Of a stretch of DNA of 42,843 nt, positions 1-9,460 are shown piece by piece. Position 1 is the first letter of the stretch; each line of letters starts with the position of its first letter. A model generated the notes under the pieces. It did no database searches and was not told the origin of the DNA. It saw only the letters and a list, made by a program, of their open reading frames with translations. A program made the translations under genes and the position numbers. The DNA is from Priapulus caudatus. Its lineage: Eukaryota > Priapulida > Priapulimorpha > Priapulimorphida > Priapulidae. The stretch is taken from assembly GCF_000485595.1 (NCBI RefSeq), contig NW_014577384.1:471799-514641 (forward strand), read 5' to 3'.

Positions 1-589
1 CTAGTACGTTTGATTATCCTACCTACAGCGCTAGGGCGTTGCTAGTAGAAAGGAAGGGAGGCATGCTGAGCCGAGTAGACAAGGGCGAGACAAAGGAGTC
101 GAGACATTGAATAGTGGATGACCAGTAGTAGTATTACCACCCTCACAGGCTAGGGCGCGCTCTCCTTGTTAATAAACACAGCTGTCCACTGGGAAAAATA
201 ATATATTACATACATCCTATGCTGATGAATACCCTCTAACCATATTTAAATGGCATATTCATCACAAAATTTACAAACATCTTCTTGCTGATATGTGAGA
301 GCGGTTTAGAGATGAGAGTAGACGAGGGAGAGAGCGCACACTCTAGAGACGGCAGAGATGAAAAAAGCGCACGCGCCTAGAGAGCAGAGCGAGAGACGAA
401 GACGCGAGCAGAGAGAGAGCACCGAATGAGAGATGAGGACGAGAGAGGAGATAGTGGAGAGAGCCGCGCGCTATGTGAGAAAGCAGGACGCGCGTGCCTA
501 GAGAGAGCCATGGAGACGAGGACTAGAGATGACCGTGAGAAGAGACGATCGATGACGAGAGACAGAGTGTAAGACGACGGAGATGAGAG
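1..589. other. Intergenic DNA, purine-rich on + strand
   Basis: No gene recognised. From about 300 to 590 the + strand is rich in GAGA/GACGAGAG-type purine runs, which produce serine-rich open frames on the minus strand by composition only. No splice-flanked or family-like coding segment was found. Confidence 0.5.
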
Positions 590-952
590 CGTTATACCCC
601 CCTGGTACAAATCCTGTACACGCCCCTGCCGAGCAAATTGCCAACATTGAAAAACGAACCCCCCCCCCAATACAAAGCTGGCTACGGGCCTGTATATGGA
701 CGCACACACACACATATATGCACACACTCATATACGCACGCACACGCATGCACGCTTTCTGAACAGTACGGTTTAGCTCTGTAGCCAGTATTGCACATGG
801 CGTTGCTCTATTACAACATTGTGGGTCAACATGTGGGTCAAACGGTTCCTGAGTTATCGTTGACCGTAGCCAAATGTTGACAGACGGACGGACAGACGGA
901 CGGACGAAGACCCATGGCAATAGCTCAGCTTGACGATGTCAAGGTAAGCTAA
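590..952. repeat. Composite dispersed-repeat segment
   Basis: Three repeat modules abut. At about 590-698 is a C-run-containing segment ending in CTGGCTACGGGCCTG. At about 700-822 is a CA/ATAT-rich stretch followed by a module that recurs at about 25885-25965 (key words GAACAGTACGG, TAGCCAGTATTGCACATGG). At about 817-952 is the GACGGACGG-containing end of the same repeat that ends at 25556 and is inverted at 4786. The module order here (CA block, then GACGG end) is the reverse of that at 25.5-26 kb, so the modules move or recombine independently. No coding content. Confidence 0.65.
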
Positions 953-1454
953 AAATTGTCACAGGCATAGAAATAATATACTAGTTAAACTCTCTAGTGT
1001 CTCTATATAATATTTCTATGGTCACTTGCCTAACGAAGAAGAAATAGTACATCACACCAAGGAATTATAAGTGAAAAATGTCTCGGCAGATGGCAGCAGT
1101 AAACGTACTGCGCATGTATTTACGTTGTGACGATCATGAGGCTGATTCATGTTCATATCTTGATACGTATGAGAATCTAATTTGAAGGTTGACTGCTAAT
1201 CTAGTTTGACTGCTAAGAATATTGTTTAGGTTTATGTCGCGTATAGCAAGAGCAACCTTATGTTCTTCGGTCGTAGTTACGTGTAGCATTATAGCATATG
1301 TTCATTGGAAACAGAAGACTGACAGGGAGGTAAGAATAAGATATTAATTATTAATATTAATATTTATTATGTTATTATGGTACCTTCACTGTATTTTACC
1401 CAATATATGGTATCATATAGACTATATTATACTCTATTAGTATTAGTATTACAG

Positions 1455-1761
1455 GGTGCAAATCCACTTTAGGCACCTTAGCTTAGGTATCACGAAGTGA
1501 TGCACAGATTTCTGTGTATCATCAACTGATGCACAGAATTTCCGTATATCAAGGAATGATGCAAAAACCCTAACCCCAACGGCCCAACCCTAACCCTAAC
1601 ACACTTCGTGATACCTAAGGAGTAAGGTTATACTTTATGACTTAGGGTTAGGGATTTTGCATCATTCCTTGATATACGGAAAGTCTGTGCATCAGTTGAT
1701 GATACGCAGAAATCTGTGCATCACTTCGTGATACCTAAAGTGCCTAAAGTGGGTTTGCGCC
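1455..1761. mobile_element. Palindromic MITE with 9-bp TSD and telomere-like core
   Basis: A 307-bp element whose two halves are inverted copies: it begins GGTGCAAATCC and ends GGGTTTGCGCC, and both arms carry GGTATCACGAAGTGATGCACAGA-like sequence with some mismatches. It is flanked by a perfect 9-bp direct repeat GTATTACAG (1446-1454 and 1762-1770). A 9-bp target duplication fits Mutator-like elements, but no transposase is present, so the superfamily is inferred. The centre (about 1569-1605 and 1640-1660) holds CCCTAA/TTAGGG-type repeats, on both strands relative to the arms. Confidence 0.8.
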
Positions 1762-1770
1762 GTATTACAG

Positions 1771-2192
1771 TTCAATCGTGTCCGTGAAACGTAAAATATA
1801 ATACTTATATATGTATGTGTTACGAGCTGGCTCGCTGCGCTGGCTGGCTGGCTGGCTCGCTGCCTCAGCGCGCTAATATTAATAATAATATCGATCGCGC
1901 GAACAGACTGACACACGAACAGACTAACACACGAACACACTACACGAGAGCGATCACATAACCTCCTCCAACTCCGTTGGGCGGAGGTAACAACAACAAT
2001 AATAATAATAACAATAATTACAGGGAACTGCGCGACGCATGATGATGAAGGCGCATGAGCGTGCAGAGCCTGGCCGCAGATGTTTATACAGCGTTATCCT
2101 CATTCAAACGCATGTCAGGTCCGACATACCTTCAAATCTGAAGCTAATTTGTGAGGTCCAATAAATCCTCTGAAATCATGATGACATGCCTT
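1771..2192. other. Intergenic DNA
   Basis: No gene seen. It contains a short GGCT-type run (about 1828-1860) and AATAATAATA runs (about 1875-1890 and 1997-2020). The open frames here are short and resemble no family. Confidence 0.4.
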
Positions 2193-2200
2193 ATCGGCAT

Positions 2201-3206
2201 CACAGGCACTTGGAACGTCTCAATAAAAAAAATTAATGGTAAATAAACACGAAATGTACCAGTCTTAATGTTTCTCTACTCTATTTTGCCTATAATCGCC
2301 TGTAAATGCCGGTCAAATGCTCATCTGCAACACACAAGTACACCGCATGCCCGTCCTGTACTGCTTGCACAAACAACATGAATAAGAGAGCAGGTAGGAA
2401 AACGTGATCACGAAATTCGCTCGACGCTCACTTCATTTCACACGATCACAGAACGAAAACACATGCAACAGCTCCCATCTTGGTATCTATGTGTACATAA
2501 ATGTTTACTTGTTCGAATTATAACTCTGGCCTTTGTTCTTACCTAATCCCGCCAGAGATATCTCGTGAAATCCTGCAGGAAATGTTCTCTCCGTGAAAAT
2601 GTAAAGAGGACGTTATCATCCGAAAATCCCTAACCGCGCTACTTTCGATCGATCGCTGTAGTCATGTGTGCGTGACGTCATTTGCGCGCGCATTGTGCTT
2701 GGCTTGGCGGGCCTCGAAATGGAGCTCGGAGGCCGGCAGCAGCTCATCCCGGCATGCAATGCGCCACCATTACTCGTGTATAAACAGACATCTCGTCCTC
2801 TTCACATTTTCACGGAGAGCATTTCCTGCAGGATTTCACGAGATATCTCTGGCGGGAGTAGGTAAGAACAAAGGCCAGAGTTATAATTCGAACAAGTGAA
2901 CATTTATGTACACATAGATACCAAGATGTGAGCTGTTGGGTGTGTTTTCGTTCTGTGATCGTGTGAAATGAAGCGAGCGTCGAGCGAATTTTGCGATCAC
3001 GCTTTCCTACCTGCTCTCTTATTCATGTTGTTTGCGCACAGCGCGGGCGTGCGGTGTACTTGCGTGTTGCAGATGAGCATTTGACTGGCATTTACAGGTG
3101 ATTATAGGCGAAATAGAGTAGAGAAACATTAAGAATTTGGTAGTAAATACATTTTGTGTTTATTTACCATTGTTTTTTTTTTATTGAGACATTCCAAGTG
3201 CCTGTG
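2201..3206. mobile_element. Foldback DNA transposon with 8-bp TSD
   Basis: A 1006-bp non-autonomous element made of two inverted arms of about 416 bp (2201-2616 and 2791-3206) around a GC-richer centre of about 175 bp. Terminal sequence is CACAGGCACTTGGAA on both ends, followed by TGAGACRTTCCAAG-type subterminal sequence with an A/T run. Perfect 8-bp direct repeats ATCGGCAT flank it (2193-2200 and 3207-3214). An 8-bp TSD is typical of hAT elements, among others. No transposase reading frame is present. Related copies lie at 38827-40168 and from 42124 to the window end. Confidence 0.85.
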
Positions 3207-3214
3207 ATCGGCAT

Positions 3215-4317
3215 GCCTCCACTCCAGTCCGAGCTGTGTTTACTTTCGACAATCTTAACGCAGTCATGCTATGTTTTTGCAGCTTGATGTATATGTCTAC
3301 GAACTGCTAGTTCATCTGTGTACTATTAGAGCTGCTCCTAACATGAGTAATTGCCAACTACGCAATTGGGGATTAATTACCTGATTAGCTGATATGTGTG
3401 CTGAAATTTTGGTTCATGGATATAAGCGCTGACCACAATTCATTTTCACAATTGTGTGACATGTGCAAATGTGGCCAGCTCGTATATAAGCTTGAGCCGA
3501 AATTTTTGGGGAGAACCTTGCATATATGTAATATTCTTGTAATACTAATGTAACGTGTTGTAAAAATAGGCGAGTTTGTGTGAGATTTCAGTCATCGTTA
3601 ACCAGGACTGTACTAACTACATGAACCACCATGTAATTTGTAAATCACACTGTAACAGCCGTGTTTCACAGCATGAAATACATTTTCAATTTCATTGTGA
3701 ATTGAGAGAGTTGTGGTGTCACTTATAAATGTTTTTTTATTTGTCTAGAGTAATGTCAGTCTATATAAGCAATCTAGTAAACATTGCTAAATACATGCAT
3801 TTTAGATGTTGGTAATGTCATGTTTTCATTACGTACCCTAAAGCTGAGCCAACTTGTGTAAATGTCATGCTTACCAAACAACATTTAGGAGCTATATAAA
3901 ATGATAACGGTACATAAAGATATCTCTATTAGGTGGGCTGTAGTTTCATGCAGTTGATATTGTATTTCACCTGCTCTTGTCATTGTTGGCTTTATTTGTG
4001 TAACAGCGCATATGAACACATCATTCTAATGTGTTACATACCAGGATTGAGGAATATGAACATGTCATTTCTGTAGTGCGTGACTAACAATGTGCATAGC
4101 AACTATTAGTGTTAGTGCTTTCTGTGACCTTTAGACGTCTGACGTCTACAGTAGATGTACATGAGAAATAGTCACAGTTTCAGTATGATATCGCCAAGAT
4201 TGACTACAAACAAAAAACACTATTTTTTTCATTCCGGATATTACAGTAACGAATTAAATATTCGTACTTGATATAACAACGTCTGTGCTATCTTTACAGT
4301 GCAAAAACAATTATCAT

Positions 4318-4318
<1 letters not shown>
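3215..4318. other. AT-rich intergenic DNA
   Basis: About 1.1 kb with many stop codons in all frames. I see no exon, RNA gene or clear repeat here. Confidence 0.4.
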
Positions 4319-4382
<64 letters not shown>

Positions 4383-4436
4383 ATATGTATATGTGTGTGT
4401 GCGTGCGTGCGTGTGTGTGTGTGCGTGTGCGTGCAT
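4319..4436. repeat. (AT)n then (GT/GCGT)n microsatellite
   Basis: About 60 bp of pure AT dinucleotides is followed by a GT/GCGT stretch. The purine-pyrimidine alternation could adopt cruciform or Z-form DNA. It produces meaningless tyrosine-isoleucine and cysteine-valine frames. Confidence 0.9.
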
Positions 4437-4548
4437 GACCTCATGGTGTGAGGAGAGGCTCTGTGCCCACACGTACGTGTTAGCACTACGCTGAGCAGTG
4501 ATTCAGGGGAGTTGGTTGTAAACGTGAACGACGTATTGCTGTGCGTAG

Positions 4549-4698
4549 GCTCTGCGGCAAGGTGTGGTGAGAGACCTGGAGCGGCAGCACATGAAACGCA
4601 CGCAGAATCTGAAGCTGCTGCAGCAACAGATCGATCTCACCAAGGAGCTCAAGAAGAGGGTATCTAAGCAGGAGGAAGCCAACAACGACAACGACAAT
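4549..4698 (+). CDS. Orphan coiled-coil exon of an unidentified gene
   Basis: A 150-nt open segment bounded by an AG acceptor (GTGCGTAG, ending at 4548) and a GTAAGC donor (starting at 4699), so an internal exon of exactly 50 codons, phase 0 on both sides. The translation is strongly helical and charged, with heptad-like spacing: it includes VVRDLERQHMKRTQNLKLL, then QQQIDLTKELKKRV, and ends in an acidic/Asn tail (NNDNDN). Codon use is GC-richer than the surroundings. I do not recognise the family. No partner exon was found within several kb, and the open frame running past 4699 enters repeat DNA, so that extension is not believed. It could be one exon of a long-intron gene or a stranded gene fragment. 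Confidence 0.45.
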
Positions 4699-4721
4699 GT
4701 AAGCAGGAGCGAGACAACTAC

Positions 4722-4770
4722 CAGGGCACGAAATTCCGTGCCCTGTTTTTGCACCAGCCCGAGGGCTGGT
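4722..4770. repeat. Two adjacent short hairpins
   Basis: Two near-perfect palindromes follow the 4698 exon border: one built on GGGCACG/CGTGCCC (4722-4745) and one on ACCAGCCC/GGGCTGGT (4753-4770). They sit just before the repeat starting at 4786 and may belong to its end. The half-word ACCAGCCCTC recurs at about 5660, beyond the other end of that repeat. Confidence 0.5.
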
Positions 4771-4785
4771 AACAGCAATTTTTAG

Positions 4786-5658
4786 CTCACCTTGACATCG
4801 TCAAGCTGAGCTATTGCCATGGGTGTCGTCCGTCGTCCGTCCGTCTGTCCGTCCGTCCGTCAACATTTGGTTTCGGTCAACGATAACTCAGGAACCGTTT
4901 GACCCACATGTTTGAAATTGGGTGTAGTTGTTACTGCTATGCTCCCATATGGAACGTCCTATTTTGGAGCACGCCAGTCGGCGTACTTTCGAGCCACGGC
5001 GATTTTTTGGGAAAAATGGAAATTGCCATTAGTCAGTTCAGGTTGAACGGATTTTGCTCATTTTTGGTATGTGAATGAATAAGGGCTAGAGGTTTTGATA
5101 TTTAAAAAAATGTGCAATTTATGCAAAAAACGCCGATAACAAACAGTCTGTGGTGTCACACTCATCTGGTTCGTTTTACAAGATTTCATTGACAATATCT
5201 TTAATGCAATATTGGTATTTCCTCTCCAGCCTGCCGATAAAATGTCTATATTAGAGTAAAGTTTTACAAAACATGTCGGAACGCAGCATAATCTATTTAT
5301 TTCGAATGCCATTGCTACAAAGCGGGTATAGCGCCATCTACCGTCACAAATTGTGATTCATTTTGGTTTATAAATTATTATTGCGATATACAGATGGCAA
5401 CCGTGTGCTACCGCCTAGAAAAACTCATACGAAGTAAACACTTCCATGCAACCAATTAACCTTTGACAAAAGTTGTGTTATGGGCAGGGAAACACCATTG
5501 TCACGTGGTACATAGCAGCTACGCGGAATAAGCGTATCCTCTCAATCTTACACGTTACAACACATCAGGAGCTCCGCTTTTATAGGCAGTTCATAAATCT
5601 GAATATTATAAAAACGTTATTTGTGGTGAGCTACAGTGTCATTGACACTTTCATTTTA
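4786..5658 (-). repeat. Dispersed transposon-like repeat, copy A
   Basis: A segment of about 0.87 kb that begins TTAGCTCACCTTGACATCG and contains a CCGT/CCGTC tetranucleotide tract (about 4830-4862). It ends near GGTGAGCTACAGTGTC plus a short AGTGTCATTGACACT hairpin. Almost the whole segment recurs in inverted orientation at about 24414-25556, and its GACGG end recurs at 817-952. The strand label is arbitrary and only marks opposition to copy B. There is no coding capacity, and the superfamily is unknown. Confidence 0.8.
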
Positions 5659-6918
5659 CCAGCCCTCACAAATGCATTCTCGATTTCAAATTCGTAAAAT
5701 TTTGATAAATAATTAATTATTGCGTGATATCCGTCAGGCCTAAAAAAAGACGTTTGTTTCTGCAAACCCGACCGAGTCCATTTGAAACCGCCGTGTCTAA
5801 ACCTTTTATTGTGATCGGCCAAAAAAAAAAATCCCAACGTGATATCGATCGGTGAATTCATTGATTTGACTTTGAAGTCATTATATGGGCTGTTATAAGT
5901 ATAAAACAAGTATTGTTAGAATACAAAAAAAAAGAATAAAAAATATTTGATAAATAGAGTTTTGCCTGCCTACCGTGTCCAATTTTTTTCAGCTCGTTAG
6001 TGGAAACAAACATCTTTTTTTCTTAGGCCTCAGGTAAAACAGTAATATAGGCTATTTGCTCATTAATGCTATAAATAAAAATGTAGGTACTCGCTAACAC
6101 GGCTGAAACCACCAGCTCGGAGGGAAAACCACCACCCTCCAAATAATTTCCCGGCATATGCCGGTGGGCCAGTGCTAATTTCGCGCACTGACTACGTATA
6201 CATGTCTAGATAGCATGCTCACCGTGGTTGATACTGTACAGACTGTATTCGTACGCTGTTGTGCGTATACAGTTATTAATAATATTACGTACTTAGAATC
6301 GTAGGAGAATTGATGGAAGGTTAAATTTTATGAGTATATATCCTTTGATTTATTTAGTACCCAATTATTGTTTAAACATGAAAAAGCACGAGAGGAAATT
6401 GTTTCCAGTTCTACTTTATATCTATGGAAAATCAATATTGAGGCAATTGTGCTTCTGTAGTTTGGTGTAAAACTGCTCGTAGAACTGACATCATTAACCA
6501 CACCATCCATGGTTTCTCTGACCATTCTTGATTTACTGTTTTTTACTAGTCTGTCATGCCATAGCACATTTGTAGGTACGCATTAGTAGTATTTATGAAT
6601 CGTAAAATATTCCATTTAAATGAATATATGCTGTATTTTTTATACTCATATAATGTCATTAAATAAATTGGTTTTCCACGTGAAAGCACTATGAAAATGT
6701 GAACACAACATGGTATCGTTTTTCCAAAGCTCAAGTAAAGTCGAGAAGAACTTAATAGTGCTGTATACGAAAGGTAGTATTTCCCTTGTTACTTGTATTG
6801 GTGGTCTATTCAAAATATACCGACATATGGGTTTATTATTCTGTATTAATCTACTAGTTCATACTGATCAAATCGACTATATTCTCTAATTACGTTTTAC
6901 TTGATTGTTTTGCTGCAG
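5659..6918. other. AT-rich DNA upstream of the Rab18 gene
   Basis: No recognisable coding sequence. The 92-codon minus-strand frame at 5631-5909 overlaps the end of repeat copy A and matches no family I know. A possible splice acceptor (TTTGCTGCAG, ending at 6919) would start the exon that holds the Rab18 start codon, implying an untranslated 5' exon upstream that I cannot locate. Confidence 0.4.
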
Positions 6919-6998
6919 TTAAAGGGTCTGTGAGGATAACCGCATGACAGAAATCCGTGCGTAACACAATTGACGTAGAGAACCCACTGCGGAACATG

Positions 6999-8159
6999 AT
7001 GGAGGAGGACGCACTACTGACTACCCTGAAGATCCTCATCATAGGGGAGAGCAGTGTCGGCAAATCGAGTCTGCTGCTGCGTTTCACCGATGAGACGTTC
7101 GATCCAGACCTGCAGCCCACGATAGGCGTCGACTTCAAGGTAATGCTCCTCGATGTGAGGAGACTCCCTACATAATCAGAAATCGCGACTTTTACGCGAT
7201 TCAAATCCATATCGAAAGCTCTAACTAATGTTACCTCCAAAATGTAATTCGTAAGTGTAATTAAAATGAAGAAAATTGAAGTGAATTGAAGAATTGAATT
7301 GAATTTCTTCCTCCTACCCGCCGCACACCAACGAACCAATCTCGCATCCCACTGTCGTTTCTGTCCTTATTTCATCCTACCTGCTGTGCACACCAACGGA
7401 CCCCACATCTGAATCCTGTCCATGCATCGAATCTGCATCGTCGTGCATCTGCATCGAATCTCGCATTGCGTCATCAGATGAAGACCTATTTGTTCCTACC
7501 CGCTGTACGCCAACGAACCAATCTCGCATCGCACACATTTTCACCATTTTTATAATCATTTTTTTCATAATGTTTCCACCATTTCTTTCATAATTTTTTA
7601 ACCATTTCTTTCCTCATTTTTCCACCATTTCTTTTGTCATTTTTTCTACCATTTCATCGCCTCATCTTCGCAGGTGAAGACGATCACGATCGACAACAAT
7701 CGCTGCAAGCTCGCCATCTGGGACACGGCCGGCTTTGAGCGCTTCCGCACGCTGACCCCAAGCTACTACCGCGGCGCGCAGGGCGTCATCCTCGTCTACG
7801 ACATCTCGAGCAGGCAGTCGTTCGAGCGACTCGGCACGTGGCTCGCCGAACTCGACATGTTCTCGTCGCGCGCGAACGTCGTCAAGATGCTCGTCGGAAA
7901 CAAGAACGATCGCGAGCGCGAGCGGGAGGTCGAGCGCGCCGCGGGCGTCGCGTTCGCACGCAAGCACTCGATGCTGTTCATCGAAGCGAGCGCGAAGACG
8001 CGAGACGGCGTGCAGTGCGCCTTCGAGGAGCTAGTCGAGAAGATCGTACAGACGCCGGGGCTGTGGGAGGCGACAGGAGAGCGCGGGGTCGTCGTGTTAG
8101 GGGGCGCCACTGAGCCGGGTTGGATACAATACTGCGGCGGCTACTGCGAACTTATATGA
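6999..8159 (+). CDS. Rab18: Rab18 small GTPase (two exons), Gln-to-Phe in the catalytic motif
   Basis: Join of 6999-7139 and 7674-8159, 208 codons (human Rab18 is 206). The donor is AAG/GTAATG and the acceptor TCTTCGCAG/GTG, phase 0. Visible motifs: P-loop GESSVGKSS (residues 16-24), effector loop TIGVDFK (41-47), WDTAG (63-67), GNKND (guanine specificity), EASAK, and the Rab18-typical [12 protein letters not shown] start, [16 protein letters not shown] and [14 protein letters not shown]. It ends CGGYCELI, a CaaX-like box for prenylation. Rab18 acts on ER and lipid-droplet membranes. The first ATG is at 6996, but the second, at 6999, aligns with the family start. Striking oddity: residue 68, the catalytic Gln of WDTAGQE, is Phe (TTT). 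All three bases differ from CAG, so a single base error is unlikely. Exon 2 is very GC-rich. Identity as Rab18 is near certain. Confidence 0.95.
7140..7673 (+). other. Rab18 intron with internal repeats
   Basis: A 534-bp intron. Three imperfect copies of a segment like CCTACCCGCTGTACGCCAAC followed by GAACCAATCTCGCATC occur at about 7312-7349, 7376-7405 and 7495-7532. From 7555 to 7660 a T-rich tract repeats the word TTTCCACCATTTCTTT about every 30 nt, ending at the splice acceptor as an unusually long, repeat-built polypyrimidine region. Confidence 0.75.
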
Positions 8160-8225
8160 GGGTGGGGTTATGTGATTGCTTATTGATCGATATAATCGTA
8201 TATATGATTGCTTATATAATCGATA

Positions 8226-8275
8226 TAATCAGGAGTCTATCAATATTGATCAATATCGATCGATGATCCCCTGAT
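8226..8275. repeat. Short palindrome of the ATCAGGAGT family
   Basis: ATCAGGAGTCTATCAAT on the left and GATCCCCTGAT on the right enclose a TATTGATCAATA palindrome. The ends match the termini of the larger element at 8333-9128. Confidence 0.5.
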
Positions 8276-8332
8276 ATAATCATATATATGATATATATAT
8301 ATATATATATATATATGATATATATGATAATA

Positions 8333-9128
8333 TCAGGAGTAGATAATAGGGAGGAGTGTGACATCAATAAACAAGGGAAATTCGTCATTTACTAGCCTTA
8401 TAATACCTACGATTTACTACGCGTAACTCATCCAACTTGAGCTCAAATCGGACACAGTACATTCGCCCATCATCGTACGAAATCGTTTCCTCGTAGACAC
8501 CCGCAATCCGTAGATACAGCCTAAAACGTACGACACGATTCTCCATTCTCTGGCCATTAATCCAACGCCCATTGCGCGCCTATAATTCAGACAAAAGGCA
8601 GCAACCTGGCGCGCAGTCGCTGTACGTTTGCTCTCTCGGATAGCTGAATGTGGCGTTGTGGCTCGCAGGGAGATTGGAGATCGACGCAACACTCGACGAG
8701 CTAATCATTTGGTTGGCGTGCGTGCGTGAAGGCATGCCAGCTATGTACAAAGGTGGCCTGTGTAGCTGTGTACCGGGTCAAAGGTTATCTCGCCGAGTGT
8801 TGATGCCTAATCTCCCAGCGAGCCACATGCCTCACTCAGTTAGCAATAGCGCGTTAGGTAGCTGCCTTTTGTTTGAATTATAGGCGCGCAATGGGTTGGA
8901 TTGATGGCCAGAGAATGGAGAATCGTGTCGTACGTTTTAGGCTGTATCTACGGATTGCGGGTGTCTACGAGGAAACGATTTCGTACGATGATGGGCGAAT
9001 GTACTGTGTCCGATTTGAGCTCAAGTTGGATGAGTTACGTGTAGTAAATCGTAGGTATTATAAGGCTAGTAAATGACGAATTTCCCTTGTTTATTGATGT
9101 CACACTCCTCCCTATTATCTACTCCTGA
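8333..9128. mobile_element. TA-flanked foldback MITE
   Basis: A 796-bp element beginning TCAGGAGTAGATAATAGGGA and ending with its reverse complement, flanked by TA on both sides (8331-8332, 9129-9130). The arms are about 375 bp each (8333 to about 8705 and about 8790 to 9128) and nearly identical in their outer 270 bp. The loop is about 85 bp. TA duplication suggests a Tc1/mariner-type origin, but there is no transposase, so this is inferred. The element inserted in an AT-rich run just past Rab18. An AATAAA at 8366-8371 inside its left arm is the nearest candidate poly(A) signal I noticed for Rab18. Confidence 0.85.
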
Positions 9129-9255
9129 TAATATATATGATTGCTTATGTAATCGATGTAATCATATATGATTATATGACTGCGATATTACGATGCGATG
9201 TTATTATATGATATACGATATGAGGGTGGGATCTTTTTCGAAAGGGCCGGCCACT

Positions 9256-9460
9256 GTGAAGGCAGACGCTTGCGAGAGAGTTACCCCGAGGTTGGATTCA
9301 TTTCGAAGTGGCGGGCATAGTAATGGTGATAAAGTCAGCATGTAGATTGACAATTGCGTACATTGACAATTACAACTGTGGAGGCTTGCGAGTGAGTTAG
9401 CCCAAGGTTAGATTCATTTTGAAGCTGCAGGCATAGTAACGATGAAGATGTCGGCGTGTT
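9256..9460. repeat. Diverged tandem duplication, period about 120 bp
   Basis: Two copies share GCTTGCGAG, GAGTTA, GAGGTTGGATTCATTT-like and GGCATAGTAA blocks in the same order (about 9266-9345 and 9384-9460). No coding sequence. Confidence 0.6.

Noticed and set aside
5631-5909. 92-codon minus frame
   Set aside because: Overlaps the end of a dispersed repeat and matches nothing known.
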